A stretch of 64,000 bases of DNA from Pseudomonas sp. FP198 (lineage in GTDB: Bacteria; Pseudomonadota; Gammaproteobacteria; Pseudomonadales; Pseudomonadaceae). Of this stretch, positions 1-9,580 are shown one piece after another. Position 1 is the stretch's first letter. Each line of letters starts with the position of its first letter. The stretch spans positions 186,001 to 250,000 of the forward strand of contig NZ_CP117452.1 in the NCBI RefSeq assembly GCF_030687895.1, written 5' to 3'. A model generated the notes under the pieces. That model was given only the letters and a program-made list of their open reading frames with translations, ran no database searches and was not told the DNA's origin. The position numbers and the translations under genes are program-made.

Positions 1-72
1 TGTAAATACTGAACGCTGTCGCCATGATAACGCTCACTTTCCACACAACCTGATTCCCTGGAGGCTCCAGCA

Positions 73-621
73 TTGGACGTCGGTGAACGACTGCAATCCA
101 TACGTAAACTCAAAGGCCTTTCCCAGCGTGAACTCGCCAAGCGCGCGGGCGTCACCAACAGCACTATTTCGATGATCGAGAAAAACAGCGTGAGCCCCTC
201 GATCAGCTCGCTGCGCAAGGTCCTTGGCGGGATTCCCATGTCCATGGTCGAGTTTTTCTCCGAAGAGATCCTCCAGGAGAAACCGACCCAGATCGTCTAT
301 AAAGCCAACGAACTGATCGACATCTCCGACGGCGCCGTGACCATGAAACTGGTGGGCCGGGCGCATCCGAGCCGGGCGATCGCCTTCCTCAACGAAATCT
401 ATCCGCCTGGCGCCGACACCGGTGACGAAATGCTCACCCACGAGGGCGAGGAAACCGGGATCCTGGTGGAAGGGCGACTGGAACTGGTGGTGGGCGCAGA
501 AACCTTCGTGCTCGAGGCTGGCGACAGCTACTATTTTGAAAGTACCAAGCCACATCGTTTCCGCAATCCGTTCGACGTGCCGGCGCGACTGATCAGCGCA
601 GCCACTCCGGCGAATTTCTAG
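73..621 (+). CDS. pauR: XRE-cupin transcriptional regulator, PauR-like
   Basis: This 182-residue protein has an N-terminal helix-turn-helix of the XRE/HTH_3 type (about residues 5-60, with LSQRELAKRAGVTNSTIS as the recognition region). A C-terminal cupin fold (about 105-180) contains the conserved GDSYYFESTKPHRF segment. This architecture is that of PuuR/PauR regulators, which repress polyamine catabolism and bind a small ligand in the cupin. The start is a TTG placed 8 bases after GGAGGC, so it lacks an ATG. It is followed by cytochrome c5 in the same order as PAO1 PA5301-PA5300, which is the main reason for choosing PauR over other XRE-cupin proteins. The polyamine role is inferred from that orthology. 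Confidence 0.8.
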   Translation: MDVGERLQSIRKLKGLSQRELAKRAGVTNSTISMIEKNSVSPSISSLRKVLGGIPMSMVEFFSEEILQEKPTQIVYKANELIDISDGAVTMKLVGRAHPSRAIAFLNEIYPPGADTGDEMLTHEGEETGILVEGRLELVVGAETFVLEAGDSYYFESTKPHRFRNPFDVPARLISAATPANF

Positions 622-705
622 ACCAAGAGGCGCCAGGCCCGCACGCCACAGGCGCCCGCATGTTGGGCTGTCATGACAAACAAGACCCTTGTGACTTTGG
701 GGTTG

Positions 706-734
706 TTTCAGAGTGACAGGCTTACCGCTATACT
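706..734 (+). promoter_or_regulatory. Possible sigma-70 promoter of cycB
   Basis: A good -10 hexamer TATACT (729-734) lies 58 bases before the cytochrome gene. A weak -35 (TTTCAG, 706-711) sits at a 17-base spacing; an overlapping TTGTTT is at a 20-base spacing. The assignment rests on the -10 only. Confidence 0.4.
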
Positions 735-792
735 TGCGCCCGCCTGCAAACCGTGGCCGCAGGCGTGACTAGCCACCATTGAGGGTGTACGC

Positions 793-1218
793 GTGAACCT
801 AATTATGAAAATGCTGGCTGCACCAGCAACCGTATTGGCCCTATGGGCTGCGAGCGCTCAAGCGGCGCCGAACGACGAAATCGCCAAGCGCCTTGAACCC
901 GTTGGCCAGGTTTGTGTTCAGGGCAAGGAATGCAAAGGCATGGAAGTGGCCACTGCAGCAGGCGGCGCAGGCGGCGCCAAGGCACCCAAAGACGTCATTG
1001 CCAAGCATTGCAACGCCTGCCACGGCACCGGCCTGCTGGGCGCTCCGAAAATCGGTGACAAGGCGGCCTGGAAAGAGCGCGCCGATCACCAGGGCGGCCT
1101 CGATGGTATTCTCGCCAAGGCAATTACTGGCGTAAACGCCATGCCGCCCAAAGGCACTTGCGCCGACTGCTCCGATGAGGAACTCAAGGGCGCGATCAAA
1201 GAGATGTCCGGCCTGTAA
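793..1218 (+). CDS. cycB: Cytochrome c5 (monoheme, periplasmic)
   Basis: This 141-residue secreted monoheme cytochrome has a Sec signal peptide (about residues 1-24, cleaving after ASAQA). The heme-attachment motif is CNACH, followed by GTGLLGAPKIGD. The distal methionine is in NAMPPKG, and an extra CxxC pair near the C-terminus (CADC) is typical of cytochrome c5. A Gly/Ala-rich linker separates the signal region from the heme domain. It would carry electrons in the periplasm. The start is taken as the GTG 8 bases after GAGG; an in-frame ATG at 805 would only shorten the signal peptide. A strong terminator follows, so it is probably monocistronic. Confidence 0.88.
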   Translation: MNLIMKMLAAPATVLALWAASAQAAPNDEIAKRLEPVGQVCVQGKECKGMEVATAAGGAGGAKAPKDVIAKHCNACHGTGLLGAPKIGDKAAWKERADHQGGLDGILAKAITGVNAMPPKGTCADCSDEELKGAIKEMSGL

Positions 1219-1237
1219 TTCGCCAGCATCTTTCACG

Positions 1238-1265
1238 AAAAAGCCGCTTTCGAGCGGCTTTTTTG
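1238..1265 (+). terminator. Rho-independent terminator after cycB
   Basis: The hairpin AAGCCGCT-TTCG-AGCGGCTT is followed by a T run directly after the cytochrome c5 stop. Confidence 0.9.
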
Positions 1266-1355
1266 CGCCTGGAGTTTTTTCCAGGGCTGTTCATCGCAAC
1301 CAAGACCCGGCAAGCTCGGTCCAACCCACATTCATTGAATGTCCCGGAGGGTCGG

Positions 1356-3290
1356 ATGGTGCAGTTGTGTTCAATCGAACAGGCAGTGGATGACGTGCTC
1401 GAGCGCTTGCCCGCGCATATCCACCTGGGCATGCCATTGGGGCTGGGCAAGCCCAACCTGTTCGCCAACGCGCTGTACCGGCGCATCGCCCAACTGCCCG
1501 AGCGGCAGCTGACTATCTACACGGCATTGAGCCTGGGTCGACCGAGCCTGGGCGATGGTCTGCAGAAACGTTTCCTCGAGCCCTTCGTCGAGCGGGTCTT
1601 CGGCGACTATCCCGAACTCGATTACCTTGCCGATCTGCAACGCGACAGCCTGCCGGCAAACATCCGCGTGCAGCAATTCTTCATGCAGCCCGGTAGCCTG
1701 CTGCACAGTGCAGCGGCGCAGCAGGACTACGTCAGCAGCAACTACAGCCACGCGGCGCGGGACATCAACGCGGCCGGCCTGAACCTGATCGCGCAATTGC
1801 TGGCGAGCGACCCGGAACATCCGGATCGCCTCAGCCTGAGCTGCAACCCGGACATCACCCTGGACCTGTTGCCGATGATTGCCAGGCGACGCGAGGCGGG
1901 CGAGACCATCCTCATGGTCGGGCAGGTCCACAGCGAATTGCCCTACATGCCCGGTGATGCAGAAATCGGCATTGACGCTTTCGACCTGCTGATCGACGAG
2001 AAGGACAGCCACACGCTGTTCTCCACGCCGAACATGCCGGTGGGGTTCCAGGACCATTTGATCGGCCTGCATGCCAGCACCCTGGTGCGTGACGGCGGTA
2101 CGTTGCAGATTGGCATCGGCTCCATGGGCGATGCGTTGACGGCGGCGCTATTGGCGCGCCAGGCCGATAACGCCGGTTACCAGGCGTTGCTGGCGGATCT
2201 GAATCTCAGCCAGTGGGCGCAGTTGATCGAGCGAGAGGGCGGGACCGAGCCGTTTGCCAAAGGGCTGTACGGTTGCAGCGAAATGTTCGTCAACGGTTTG
2301 CTGGTGTTGGCGGAGGCCGGGATTATCCGGCGCAAGGTCTATCCCGATGAGCCGACCCAGGAGCAGGCGAACGCCGGAACACTCGACGAGGCGGCGCAAC
2401 CCGACGGCATTTGCATCCATGGCGGGTTCTTCCTCGGCCCGGGCAGCTTCTACGAGCGCTTGCGCGAGTTGCCGCAAAGCCGCCGCTTCGAATTCAACAT
2501 GACGCGCATCAGCTACATCAACGAGCTGTACGGCCAGGAGCAACTCAAGCGCCTGCAGCGGCTTGATGCGCGGTTCATCAACACGGTGTTCACCATGACA
2601 CTGATGGGCGCCGGGGTGGCTGACCAACTGGAAGACGGGCGGGTGCTCAGCGGTGTGGGTGGGCAATACAACTTTGTTGCCCAGGGGCATGCGCTGGAAG
2701 GGGCGCGCTCGATCCTGCTGCTGCGCAGTTGGCGCGAGTCAGGTGGCGTGGTCAGTTCCAACATCGTCTGGGAATACGGTCATTGCACGATTCCCCGGCA
2801 CCTGCGAGACATCGTCGTGACCGAGTACGGCATTGCCGACCTGCGCGGCAAGACCGACGCGGCGGTGATCGAGGCATTGCACAACATCAGCGATTCACGC
2901 TTCCAGCCGGGGCTGATCGAGCAGGCCCAGAGCGCCGGCAAATTGCCGAAGGATTTCCGTCTCGACCCACGTTTCGCCGACAACACGTCGGAGCGTTTGC
3001 AGGCGATCCAGGCGCGGCATCCCAATCTGTTCCCGGAGTATCCGTTGGGCTGCGATTTCGATGGGCTGGAGCGGGATCTGCTGCGAGCGCTGAACTGGCT
3101 CAAGAGCAAGTTCAAGCTCACCGAGATCCTGGAGTTGGGCAAGGCCGCGCTGGATGCGCCGGAGCCTTGGGAGTTTGCCGGGCATCTGGAGCGGATGCAG
3201 CTGACCAGTCCGGAGGGGCTCAAGGAAGAGTTGGCCCAGCGGTTGTTGCTGGCCGGGCTCAAGGCGACTGTGCAACAACAATCAGCCTGA
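1356..3290 (+). CDS. Acetyl-CoA hydrolase/transferase family protein
   Basis: This 644-residue protein belongs to the Cat1/acetyl-CoA hydrolase-transferase family, which moves CoA between carboxylic acids or hydrolyses acyl-CoA via a glutamyl-CoA intermediate. The N-terminal half contains IHLGMPLGLGKPNLFANAL. The C-terminal catalytic domain contains GVGGQYNFVAQ, VSSNIVWEYGHCTIPRHL and IVVTEYGIADLRGKT, which are landmarks of AcetylCoA_hyd_C. At 644 residues it is longer than the roughly 500-residue Cat1/SCACT enzymes; an insert and a C-terminal extension of about 90 residues account for this. The ATG at 1356 is chosen because GGAGG lies 5 bases upstream; the open frame continues upstream into the cycB terminator. 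The substrate is unknown. Confidence 0.8.
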   Translation: MVQLCSIEQAVDDVLERLPAHIHLGMPLGLGKPNLFANALYRRIAQLPERQLTIYTALSLGRPSLGDGLQKRFLEPFVERVFGDYPELDYLADLQRDSLPANIRVQQFFMQPGSLLHSAAAQQDYVSSNYSHAARDINAAGLNLIAQLLASDPEHPDRLSLSCNPDITLDLLPMIARRREAGETILMVGQVHSELPYMPGDAEIGIDAFDLLIDEKDSHTLFSTPNMPVGFQDHLIGLHASTLVRDGGTLQIGIGSMGDALTAALLARQADNAGYQALLADLNLSQWAQLIEREGGTEPFAKGLYGCSEMFVNGLLVLAEAGIIRRKVYPDEPTQEQANAGTLDEAAQPDGICIHGGFFLGPGSFYERLRELPQSRRFEFNMTRISYINELYGQEQLKRLQRLDARFINTVFTMTLMGAGVADQLEDGRVLSGVGGQYNFVAQGHALEGARSILLLRSWRESGGVVSSNIVWEYGHCTIPRHLRDIVVTEYGIADLRGKTDAAVIEALHNISDSRFQPGLIEQAQSAGKLPKDFRLDPRFADNTSERLQAIQARHPNLFPEYPLGCDFDGLERDLLRALNWLKSKFKLTEILELGKAALDAPEPWEFAGHLERMQLTSPEGLKEELAQRLLLAGLKATVQQQSA

Positions 3291-3291
3291 C

Positions 3292-3386
3292 CCCTGTGGG
3301 AGCGAGCTTGCTCGCGATGGCGGTGTATCTGCTAAATAAAATGTGTCTGACAGACCGCTATCGCGAGCAAGCTCGCTCCCACAGGG
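3292..3386. repeat. REP doublet (REPIN), GTGGGAGCGAG family
   Basis: Two inverted copies of CCTGTGGGAGCGAGCTTGCTCGCGA face each other across about 40 bases, ending CCCACAGGG. It lies between the convergent CoA-transferase and xpt genes, so it could also form a long hairpin at the ends of their transcripts. Confidence 0.9.
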
Positions 3387-3397
3387 AATATGGGAGA

Positions 3398-4024
<627 letters not shown>

Positions 4025-6034
4025 CTAGCGCTTCAACATCGCGCGTATATCCGCCAGGGCGCTGTTGCCGCGAACGGCTTTGACTTCCGTCGGCGTGTCG
4101 TCGTTGCCTTCCCAGGCCAGGTCGTCCGGTGGCAGCTCATCGAGAAAACGGCTCGGGGCGCAGTCGATCACTTCGCCGTACTGCTTGCGCTTGGCGGCGA
4201 AGGTGAAGGCCAGCGTCTGGCGCGCCCGGGTAATCCCGACGTAGGCCAGGCGCCGTTCTTCTTCAATGGTGTCGGCTTCGATGCTGGAGCGGTGCGGGAG
4301 GATTTCCTCTTCCATACCCATGATGAACACGTAGGGGAATTCCAGGCCCTTGGAGGCGTGCAGCGTCATCATCTGCACGCCTTCGGCGCCTTCTTCCTCT
4401 TCCTGCTGCCGCTCGAGCATATCCCGCAAAACGAGCTTGCCGATGGCGTCCTCGACGGTCATGTCGCCGTCTTCATCCTTTTCCAAAGTGTTTTTCAGCG
4501 CTTCGATCAGGAACCAGACGTTGCCCATGCGGTAGTCGGCGGCCTTGTCGCTGGAGCTGTTGGTGCGCAGCCAGTTTTCATAGTCGATGTCCATGACCAT
4601 GCTGCGCAGCGCCGCAATCGGATCTTCGCCGGCACACTGCTCGCGGACCTTGTCCATGAAGCGTTTGAAGCGCGCCAGGCGATCGGTGAAGCGGCTGTCC
4701 AGGTGCTCGCCCAAGCCGATTTCATCGGTGGCGGCGTACATCGAGATCTTGCGCTCGGTGGCGTAGTTGCCGAGTTTTTCCAGGGTGGTCGAACCGATTT
4801 CCCGGCGTGGCACGTTGATCACCCGCAAGAAGGCGTTATCGTCGTCCGGGTTCACGATCAGGCGGAAGTAGGCCATCAGGTCCTTCACTTCCTGGCGTCC
4901 GAAGAAGCTATTGCCCCCCGACAGACGATAGGGGATCTGGTGATGCTGCAACTTCAGCTCGATCAGCTTGGCCTGGTAGTTGCCGCGATAGAGGATCGCA
5001 AAATCGCTGTAAGGCCGGTCGGTGCGCAGGTGCAGGCTGAGGATTTCCATGGCCACGCGCTCGGCTTCGGCGTCTTCGTTGCGGCAACGGATCACACGGA
5101 TTTCGTCGCCGTGGCCCATTTCGCTCCACAGCTGCTTTTCGAATTCGTGGGGGTTGTTGGAGATCAGCACGTTGGCGCAGCGCAGGATGCGGCTGGTGGA
5201 GCGATAGTTCTGCTCCAGCATCACCACCTTGAGCGATGGATAGTCTTCCTTGAGCAACATCAGGTTTTCCGGCCGCGCGCCGCGCCAGGCGTAGATCGAC
5301 TGGTCATCGTCGCCGACCACGGTGAACTGGTTGCGTTTGCCGATCAGCAGTTTCACCAGCAGATACTGGCTGGCGTTGGTGTCCTGGTATTCGTCCACCA
5401 ACAGGTAACGGACTTTGTTCTGCCATTTTTCGAGGATGTCGGCGTGGTCCTGGAACAGCTTGACCGGCAGCAGGATCAGGTCGTCGAAGTCCACCGCATT
5501 GAAGGCCTTGAGGGTGCGCTGGTAGTGGGCGTAGACGATGGCGGCGGTCTGTTCCTTGGGGTTACGGGCGTTCTCCAGGGCTTCGGGCGGCAGGATCAGG
5601 TCGTTTTTCCAGGCGCCGATCATGTTCTTGATCTCGTCGACGCCGTCGTCGCCCGAGTATTCCTTCTGCATGATGTCGGTCATCAAGGCCTTGACGTCGG
5701 TCTCGTCGAAAATCGAGAAGCCCGGCTTGTAGCCCAGTCGCGCGTGTTCCTTGCGAATGATGTTCAGGCCCAGGTTGTGGAACGTACAGACCGTCAGGCC
5801 GCGGCCTTCGCCGGCGCGCAACAGGCCGCCGACCCGTTCCTTCATTTCCCGCGCGGCCTTGTTGGTGAAGGTCATCGCGACGATGTACTGGGCGCGGATG
5901 CCGCAATTCTGGATCAGGTGCGCGATCTTGCGGGTGATCACGCTGGTCTTGCCGGAGCCTGCACCGGCGAGCACCAAAAGAGGGCCGCCGACATAGTTCA
6001 CGGCTTCTTGCTGCCGGGGATTGAGTCGGGACAT
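4025..6034 (-). CDS. rep: ATP-dependent DNA helicase Rep
   Basis: This 669-residue superfamily 1A helicase unwinds DNA 3' to 5' and helps the replisome past bound proteins. Motif I (Walker A) is AGAGSGKT at residues 23-30. Motif Ia/Ib (AMTFTNKAAREMKERV), motif II (LLVDEYQDTN), motif III (GDDDQSIYAWRGA), motif IV (LEQNYRST) and motif VI (EERRLAYVGITRA) are all intact. The start chosen is the ATG that gives MSRLNPRQQEAV, the usual Rep/UvrD N-terminus. The frame is open for 30 further codons upstream, but those look non-coding. The length is close to E. coli Rep (673). Confidence 0.95.
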   Translation of the reverse strand: MSRLNPRQQEAVNYVGGPLLVLAGAGSGKTSVITRKIAHLIQNCGIRAQYIVAMTFTNKAAREMKERVGGLLRAGEGRGLTVCTFHNLGLNIIRKEHARLGYKPGFSIFDETDVKALMTDIMQKEYSGDDGVDEIKNMIGAWKNDLILPPEALENARNPKEQTAAIVYAHYQRTLKAFNAVDFDDLILLPVKLFQDHADILEKWQNKVRYLLVDEYQDTNASQYLLVKLLIGKRNQFTVVGDDDQSIYAWRGARPENLMLLKEDYPSLKVVMLEQNYRSTSRILRCANVLISNNPHEFEKQLWSEMGHGDEIRVIRCRNEDAEAERVAMEILSLHLRTDRPYSDFAILYRGNYQAKLIELKLQHHQIPYRLSGGNSFFGRQEVKDLMAYFRLIVNPDDDNAFLRVINVPRREIGSTTLEKLGNYATERKISMYAATDEIGLGEHLDSRFTDRLARFKRFMDKVREQCAGEDPIAALRSMVMDIDYENWLRTNSSSDKAADYRMGNVWFLIEALKNTLEKDEDGDMTVEDAIGKLVLRDMLERQQEEEEGAEGVQMMTLHASKGLEFPYVFIMGMEEEILPHRSSIEADTIEEERRLAYVGITRARQTLAFTFAAKRKQYGEVIDCAPSRFLDELPPDDLAWEGNDDTPTEVKAVRGNSALADIRAMLKR

Positions 6035-6308
6035 GACAGGGTTCAGGGAGTCGTTTGCGAAATGGGCCGGCATTTTAACAGGCTCTGAGATTTGTGCTGC
6101 TCTGTCCGACTTGTGACGCTGCACATCATCTTCAATTGCCGCTTTTGTTACTTTCCCTCAGGATGCGGACGGGATTTGGGTCTAACGTTCGTTTTTAAGG
6201 TGAAAAACCGTCAAAACCGAGTGTTTGAGAACCATTGGCATTGGTGATTGCCTGTCGGCGAGTCATAATGCCCCGCGCCTACCACCTTGCAGAGTCTAGG
6301 GAGTCAGC

Positions 6309-7979
6309 TTGTCTACGCCTGTCGAACCCTTGCGTTTGCTGTTATTGGCCGAAACGCCTGAGTGGTCAGCGATATTGCGCGAGTGCCTGGTGCCCATGGG
6401 CCCGTCGATCGTGTTGCTCAGCGCCCCAAGCTGGGAGTCGGTCAGCAGCCTGTTCGAAGACAACCGCAATGCGGTCCTGTTGACTGTCGCTGCTTTGCAG
6501 CCGGCGCCCGGTCGTTGCCGCCTGCCAACGGTCCTGTTGCTTGAGCACGAACCGGCGACTCCCCCCGATGGTGTCAGCGACTGGCTGGTGCGTGACGTAC
6601 TTGATGAGGCGACCCTGCGTCGTTGCCTGCGTCATGTAAGGGAGCGCGGGGTGTTGGAAAACACTCTGCAACGGCTCGCCGAGCAGGATCCGTTGACCGG
6701 CATCGCCAACCGCCAGGGCTTCCAGACCCTGTTGGCGGCACGCCTGGCTGAAAACGAAGGCCGTGGCCTGGCGCTCGGCCATCTGGATCTGGATAATTTT
6801 CGTCACGCCAACGACGCGCTCGGTCATCAGGCCGGCGACCGTCTCATCCTGCAGGTGGTCTCGCGGCTCAAGGGCGCGCTGGAAGTCGGTGATCAACTGG
6901 CGCGGCTGGGCAGCGACGAATTTGCCCTGCTGATCGATACCCGCCGCGCGCCCCAGCGGGCCGAGTGGATGGCCGAGCGCATCACCGAAGCCATGGCCGA
7001 ACCCTACTGGGTCGATGGCGAAAGCCTGCTGATCGGCTGCAGCCTGGGGATCGCCCACGCTCGCGCCCAGGCTGGTGCCGACCCGCTGATGTGGCACGCG
7101 CATATCGCCATGCAGCAGGCCAAGAGCACGCAAGGCTGCACCTTTCATATCTTCAATGAACGCATCAATCGCAACGCCCGCAGTCTCGCCGACCTGGAAA
7201 GCGAACTGCGCCGGGCGCTGCGTCGCGACGAACTGGAATTGCATTACCAGCCGCGGCTGAATCTTGCCGATGGCACTATCGTCGGCCTCGAAGCCCTGGT
7301 GCGCTGGCGTCACGGCGAGCGCGGGCTCCTGCCGCCGAGCGAATTCGTGCCGCTGGCCGAGCAGAGCGGGCTGATCGTACCGTTGGGCTACTGGGTGATT
7401 TCCCGCGCGCTACGAGACATGCAGGCCCTGCGCGAGCGCGGGCTGGCGCCGCTGCACATGGCGATCAACCTGTCGTTCCGGCAATTCCAGGACAGCCAGC
7501 TGCTGCCGACCTTGAGTCGGTTGATCAGCGAACGGGGTGTCGAGGCCCAGTGGCTGGAGTTCGAACTCACCGAAACCGCCGTCATGCGTCGCAGCGAAAT
7601 GGTCAAGCAGACCATGGATGCCTTGGGCCGCCTGGGCGTGCGGTTCTCCCTGGACGATTTCGGCACCGGATTTTCCTCCTTCGTGCACCTCAACAGCCTG
7701 CCCATCGCCCTGCTCAAGATCGACAAGAGTTTTGTTGGCGGCATGGAGCAGCGTGAAGAGAACCGCAAGCTGGTGCACGCGATGATCAACCTGGCCCACA
7801 ACCTCAATCTTGAAGTCGTGGCCGAAGGCGTCGAGACCCGTGAACAGATGGGTCTGCTGCGGGGTTTCGGTTGCGATCAGGTGCAGGGCTTCCTGATCAG
7901 CAAGCCGCTGCCGTTGATGGAGTTGGTTGAATATCTGACGTTTGAAGGTGGCCAGGCGACGCAGGAAGTCGTGAGCTGA
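6309..7979 (+). CDS. GGDEF-EAL protein, likely c-di-GMP phosphodiesterase
   Basis: This 556-residue soluble protein has no membrane segment. Residues about 1-115 form a divergent receiver-like region without a clear phospho-aspartate. A GGDEF domain (about 120-285) carries GSDEF instead of GGDEF and has no RxxD inhibitory site. An EAL domain follows (about 295-545), with EALVRW, the FELTET, DDFGTGFSSF and VVAEGVET elements, and QGFLISKP. The metal- and base-binding residues of EAL therefore look complete, so degradation of c-di-GMP is the likely activity, with GGDEF perhaps sensing GTP. In PAO1 the gene next to rep is PA5295, a phosphodiesterase named ProE. The start is TTG after AGGGAG. Confidence 0.85.
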   Translation: MSTPVEPLRLLLLAETPEWSAILRECLVPMGPSIVLLSAPSWESVSSLFEDNRNAVLLTVAALQPAPGRCRLPTVLLLEHEPATPPDGVSDWLVRDVLDEATLRRCLRHVRERGVLENTLQRLAEQDPLTGIANRQGFQTLLAARLAENEGRGLALGHLDLDNFRHANDALGHQAGDRLILQVVSRLKGALEVGDQLARLGSDEFALLIDTRRAPQRAEWMAERITEAMAEPYWVDGESLLIGCSLGIAHARAQAGADPLMWHAHIAMQQAKSTQGCTFHIFNERINRNARSLADLESELRRALRRDELELHYQPRLNLADGTIVGLEALVRWRHGERGLLPPSEFVPLAEQSGLIVPLGYWVISRALRDMQALRERGLAPLHMAINLSFRQFQDSQLLPTLSRLISERGVEAQWLEFELTETAVMRRSEMVKQTMDALGRLGVRFSLDDFGTGFSSFVHLNSLPIALLKIDKSFVGGMEQREENRKLVHAMINLAHNLNLEVVAEGVETREQMGLLRGFGCDQVQGFLISKPLPLMELVEYLTFEGGQATQEVVS

Positions 7980-7986
7980 CGCAATT

Positions 7987-8018
7987 CCTGTGGGAGCGAG
8001 CCTGCTCGCTCCCACAGG
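7987..8018. repeat. Single perfect REP palindrome, GTGGGAGCGAG family
   Basis: CCTGTGGGAGCGAGC is followed immediately by its inverted copy, giving a hairpin of about 15 bp. It lies between the convergent phosphodiesterase and MATE genes, only about 10 bases from each, and may act as a bidirectional terminator. Confidence 0.85.
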
Positions 8019-8027
8019 GGAAATGTT

Positions 8028-9428
8028 TCACTTGGCCTGGATGGCCTCGAAGCTCTGCTGCCCCGGCTCACGACGAATCATCCGCTTCATCTTCCATTCG
8101 AATGCCCACGTCAGGCTTACGGCCGCGCACGCCAGCCCCAGGGCCAGGCCCCACCAGACACCAGTCGGCCCCCAGTTCAAATGAAAGGCCATCCACCACG
8201 CAGCGGGCGCGCCAATCAGCCAGTAGCAACCCAGGCCCACCAGGAAGGTGGTCTTGGCGTCCTTCAGGCCACGGATACAGCCCATGGCAATGGTTTGCGT
8301 ACCGTCGAACAGCTCGAACCACGCCGCCACGGCCAGCAGGCTCACAGCCAGGTCGATCACCGGGCGGAACGCCGGGTCATTGTGATCCAGGAACAAACCG
8401 ATCAGTTGATTGGGCAGCAGCCAGAACACCATGGCGAAGGCCAGCATCGCCGCTGCGCCAAAGCCGATCCCGACCCGTCCGGCCAGGCGCGCCATGAGTA
8501 ATTGCCCCGCGCCGTAATGCTGGCCGATGCGCATGGTGATCGCGTACGACATGCCCGCCGGAACCATGAATGCCACCGAGACGATTTGCAGAGCGATCTG
8601 GTGCGCAGCCAACGGCGTGCTGCCCATGGTCCCCATGCACAGCGCGGCGAACGCGAACAACCCGACTTCCACGGCGTAGGTACCGCCAATCGGCAGGCCC
8701 AGGCGCCACAGTTCCTTGAGGTATTGGCGATTGGGCCGCGACAGGCCTTCAAGCAATGGATAGGCGCGGTAGGCCGGGTGCCGGTGGATGTGCCAGGCGA
8801 GCACCAGGGCCATGCAGTTGGCAACGATCGCCGTCACCAGGCCGATCCCCATCAGGCCGAGCTTCGGCAAGCCGAACATGCCGGTGATGAGCGCGTAGTT
8901 GAGCAGGAAGTTGGCCACCGTGCCGCCGAGGCTGATCACCATGACCGGCGTGGCCCGGCCGATCGCGCTGGTAAATCCACGCAGGGCCATGAAACTCAGG
9001 TAGCCGGGCAGGGCGAACGGCAACACCAGCAGGAACTGGCCGGCGGCGAGGACGTTGGTTTCAGTCTGGCCGAACAACAGCAGCACCGGCTTGAGGTTCC
9101 ACAACAGCAACCCGGCCACCAGCGCCATCAACCAGGCCAGCCATAACCCGGCCTGGGTCAGCCGGGTGGCGCCTTCAATATCACCAGCGCCCTGGCGGAT
9201 CGCGACCAGCGTACCGACTGCGGCGATCACGCCGATGCAGAAAATCGACACGAACGAGTAACTCGCCGCCCCCAGGCCGCCACCGGCCAAGGCTTCGGGA
9301 CTCAGGCGCGCCATCATCAAGGTGTCGGTCAGCACCATCAGCATGTGCGCCAACTGCGAAGCAATCAACGGCCCCGCCAGCCGCAGGATGGCCCAGAGTT
9401 CGGTACGCACCGGATGCCGCATGATCAT
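8028..9428 (-). CDS. MATE-family multidrug/sodium (or proton) antiporter
   Basis: This membrane protein of about 466 residues has 12 predicted helices in two MatE halves. The N-terminal part (LAGPLIASQLAHMLMVLTDT and ALAGGGLGAASYS) and the second-half LPIGGTYAVEVGLFAFAALCMG are characteristic of NorM-type pumps, which export cationic drugs and dyes. GTG (9431) and ATG (9428, 9422) starts are all possible; GGAG lies just upstream of all three. It is transcribed divergently from a LysR regulator, the usual arrangement for a regulated pump. It corresponds to PAO1 PA5294 by position. The substrate is not deducible. Confidence 0.9.
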   Translation of the reverse strand: MIMRHPVRTELWAILRLAGPLIASQLAHMLMVLTDTLMMARLSPEALAGGGLGAASYSFVSIFCIGVIAAVGTLVAIRQGAGDIEGATRLTQAGLWLAWLMALVAGLLLWNLKPVLLLFGQTETNVLAAGQFLLVLPFALPGYLSFMALRGFTSAIGRATPVMVISLGGTVANFLLNYALITGMFGLPKLGLMGIGLVTAIVANCMALVLAWHIHRHPAYRAYPLLEGLSRPNRQYLKELWRLGLPIGGTYAVEVGLFAFAALCMGTMGSTPLAAHQIALQIVSVAFMVPAGMSYAITMRIGQHYGAGQLLMARLAGRVGIGFGAAAMLAFAMVFWLLPNQLIGLFLDHNDPAFRPVIDLAVSLLAVAAWFELFDGTQTIAMGCIRGLKDAKTTFLVGLGCYWLIGAPAAWWMAFHLNWGPTGVWWGLALGLACAAVSLTWAFEWKMKRMIRREPGQQSFEAIQAK

Positions 9429-9512
9429 CACGCTCCATGTTCAAACAAGGCAGTAAGACGTCGATTCTCGGCGCTTGCGGTGGTTTGCACAAAAGGATAA
9501 ATCCGATTGCTG

Positions 9513-9531
9513 GCATGATTAAAACTCATGC
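9513..9531. promoter_or_regulatory. Likely LysR-type operator between the MATE pump and its divergent regulator
   Basis: The perfect inverted repeat GCATGA-TTAAAAC-TCATGC contains the T-N11-A core expected for LysR-family boxes. It sits centrally in the 150-base divergent intergenic region. The binding protein is inferred from position only. Confidence 0.5.
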
Positions 9532-9580
9532 TGGGCAAATCTTCTGATAGGGTTCGAAAAAAGCCACAGGAGCCTTTCCG

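Noticed and set aside
4292..6088. Plus-strand open frame of about 600 codons opposite rep
   Set aside because: High-GC shadow frame; rep on the minus strand has every helicase motif.
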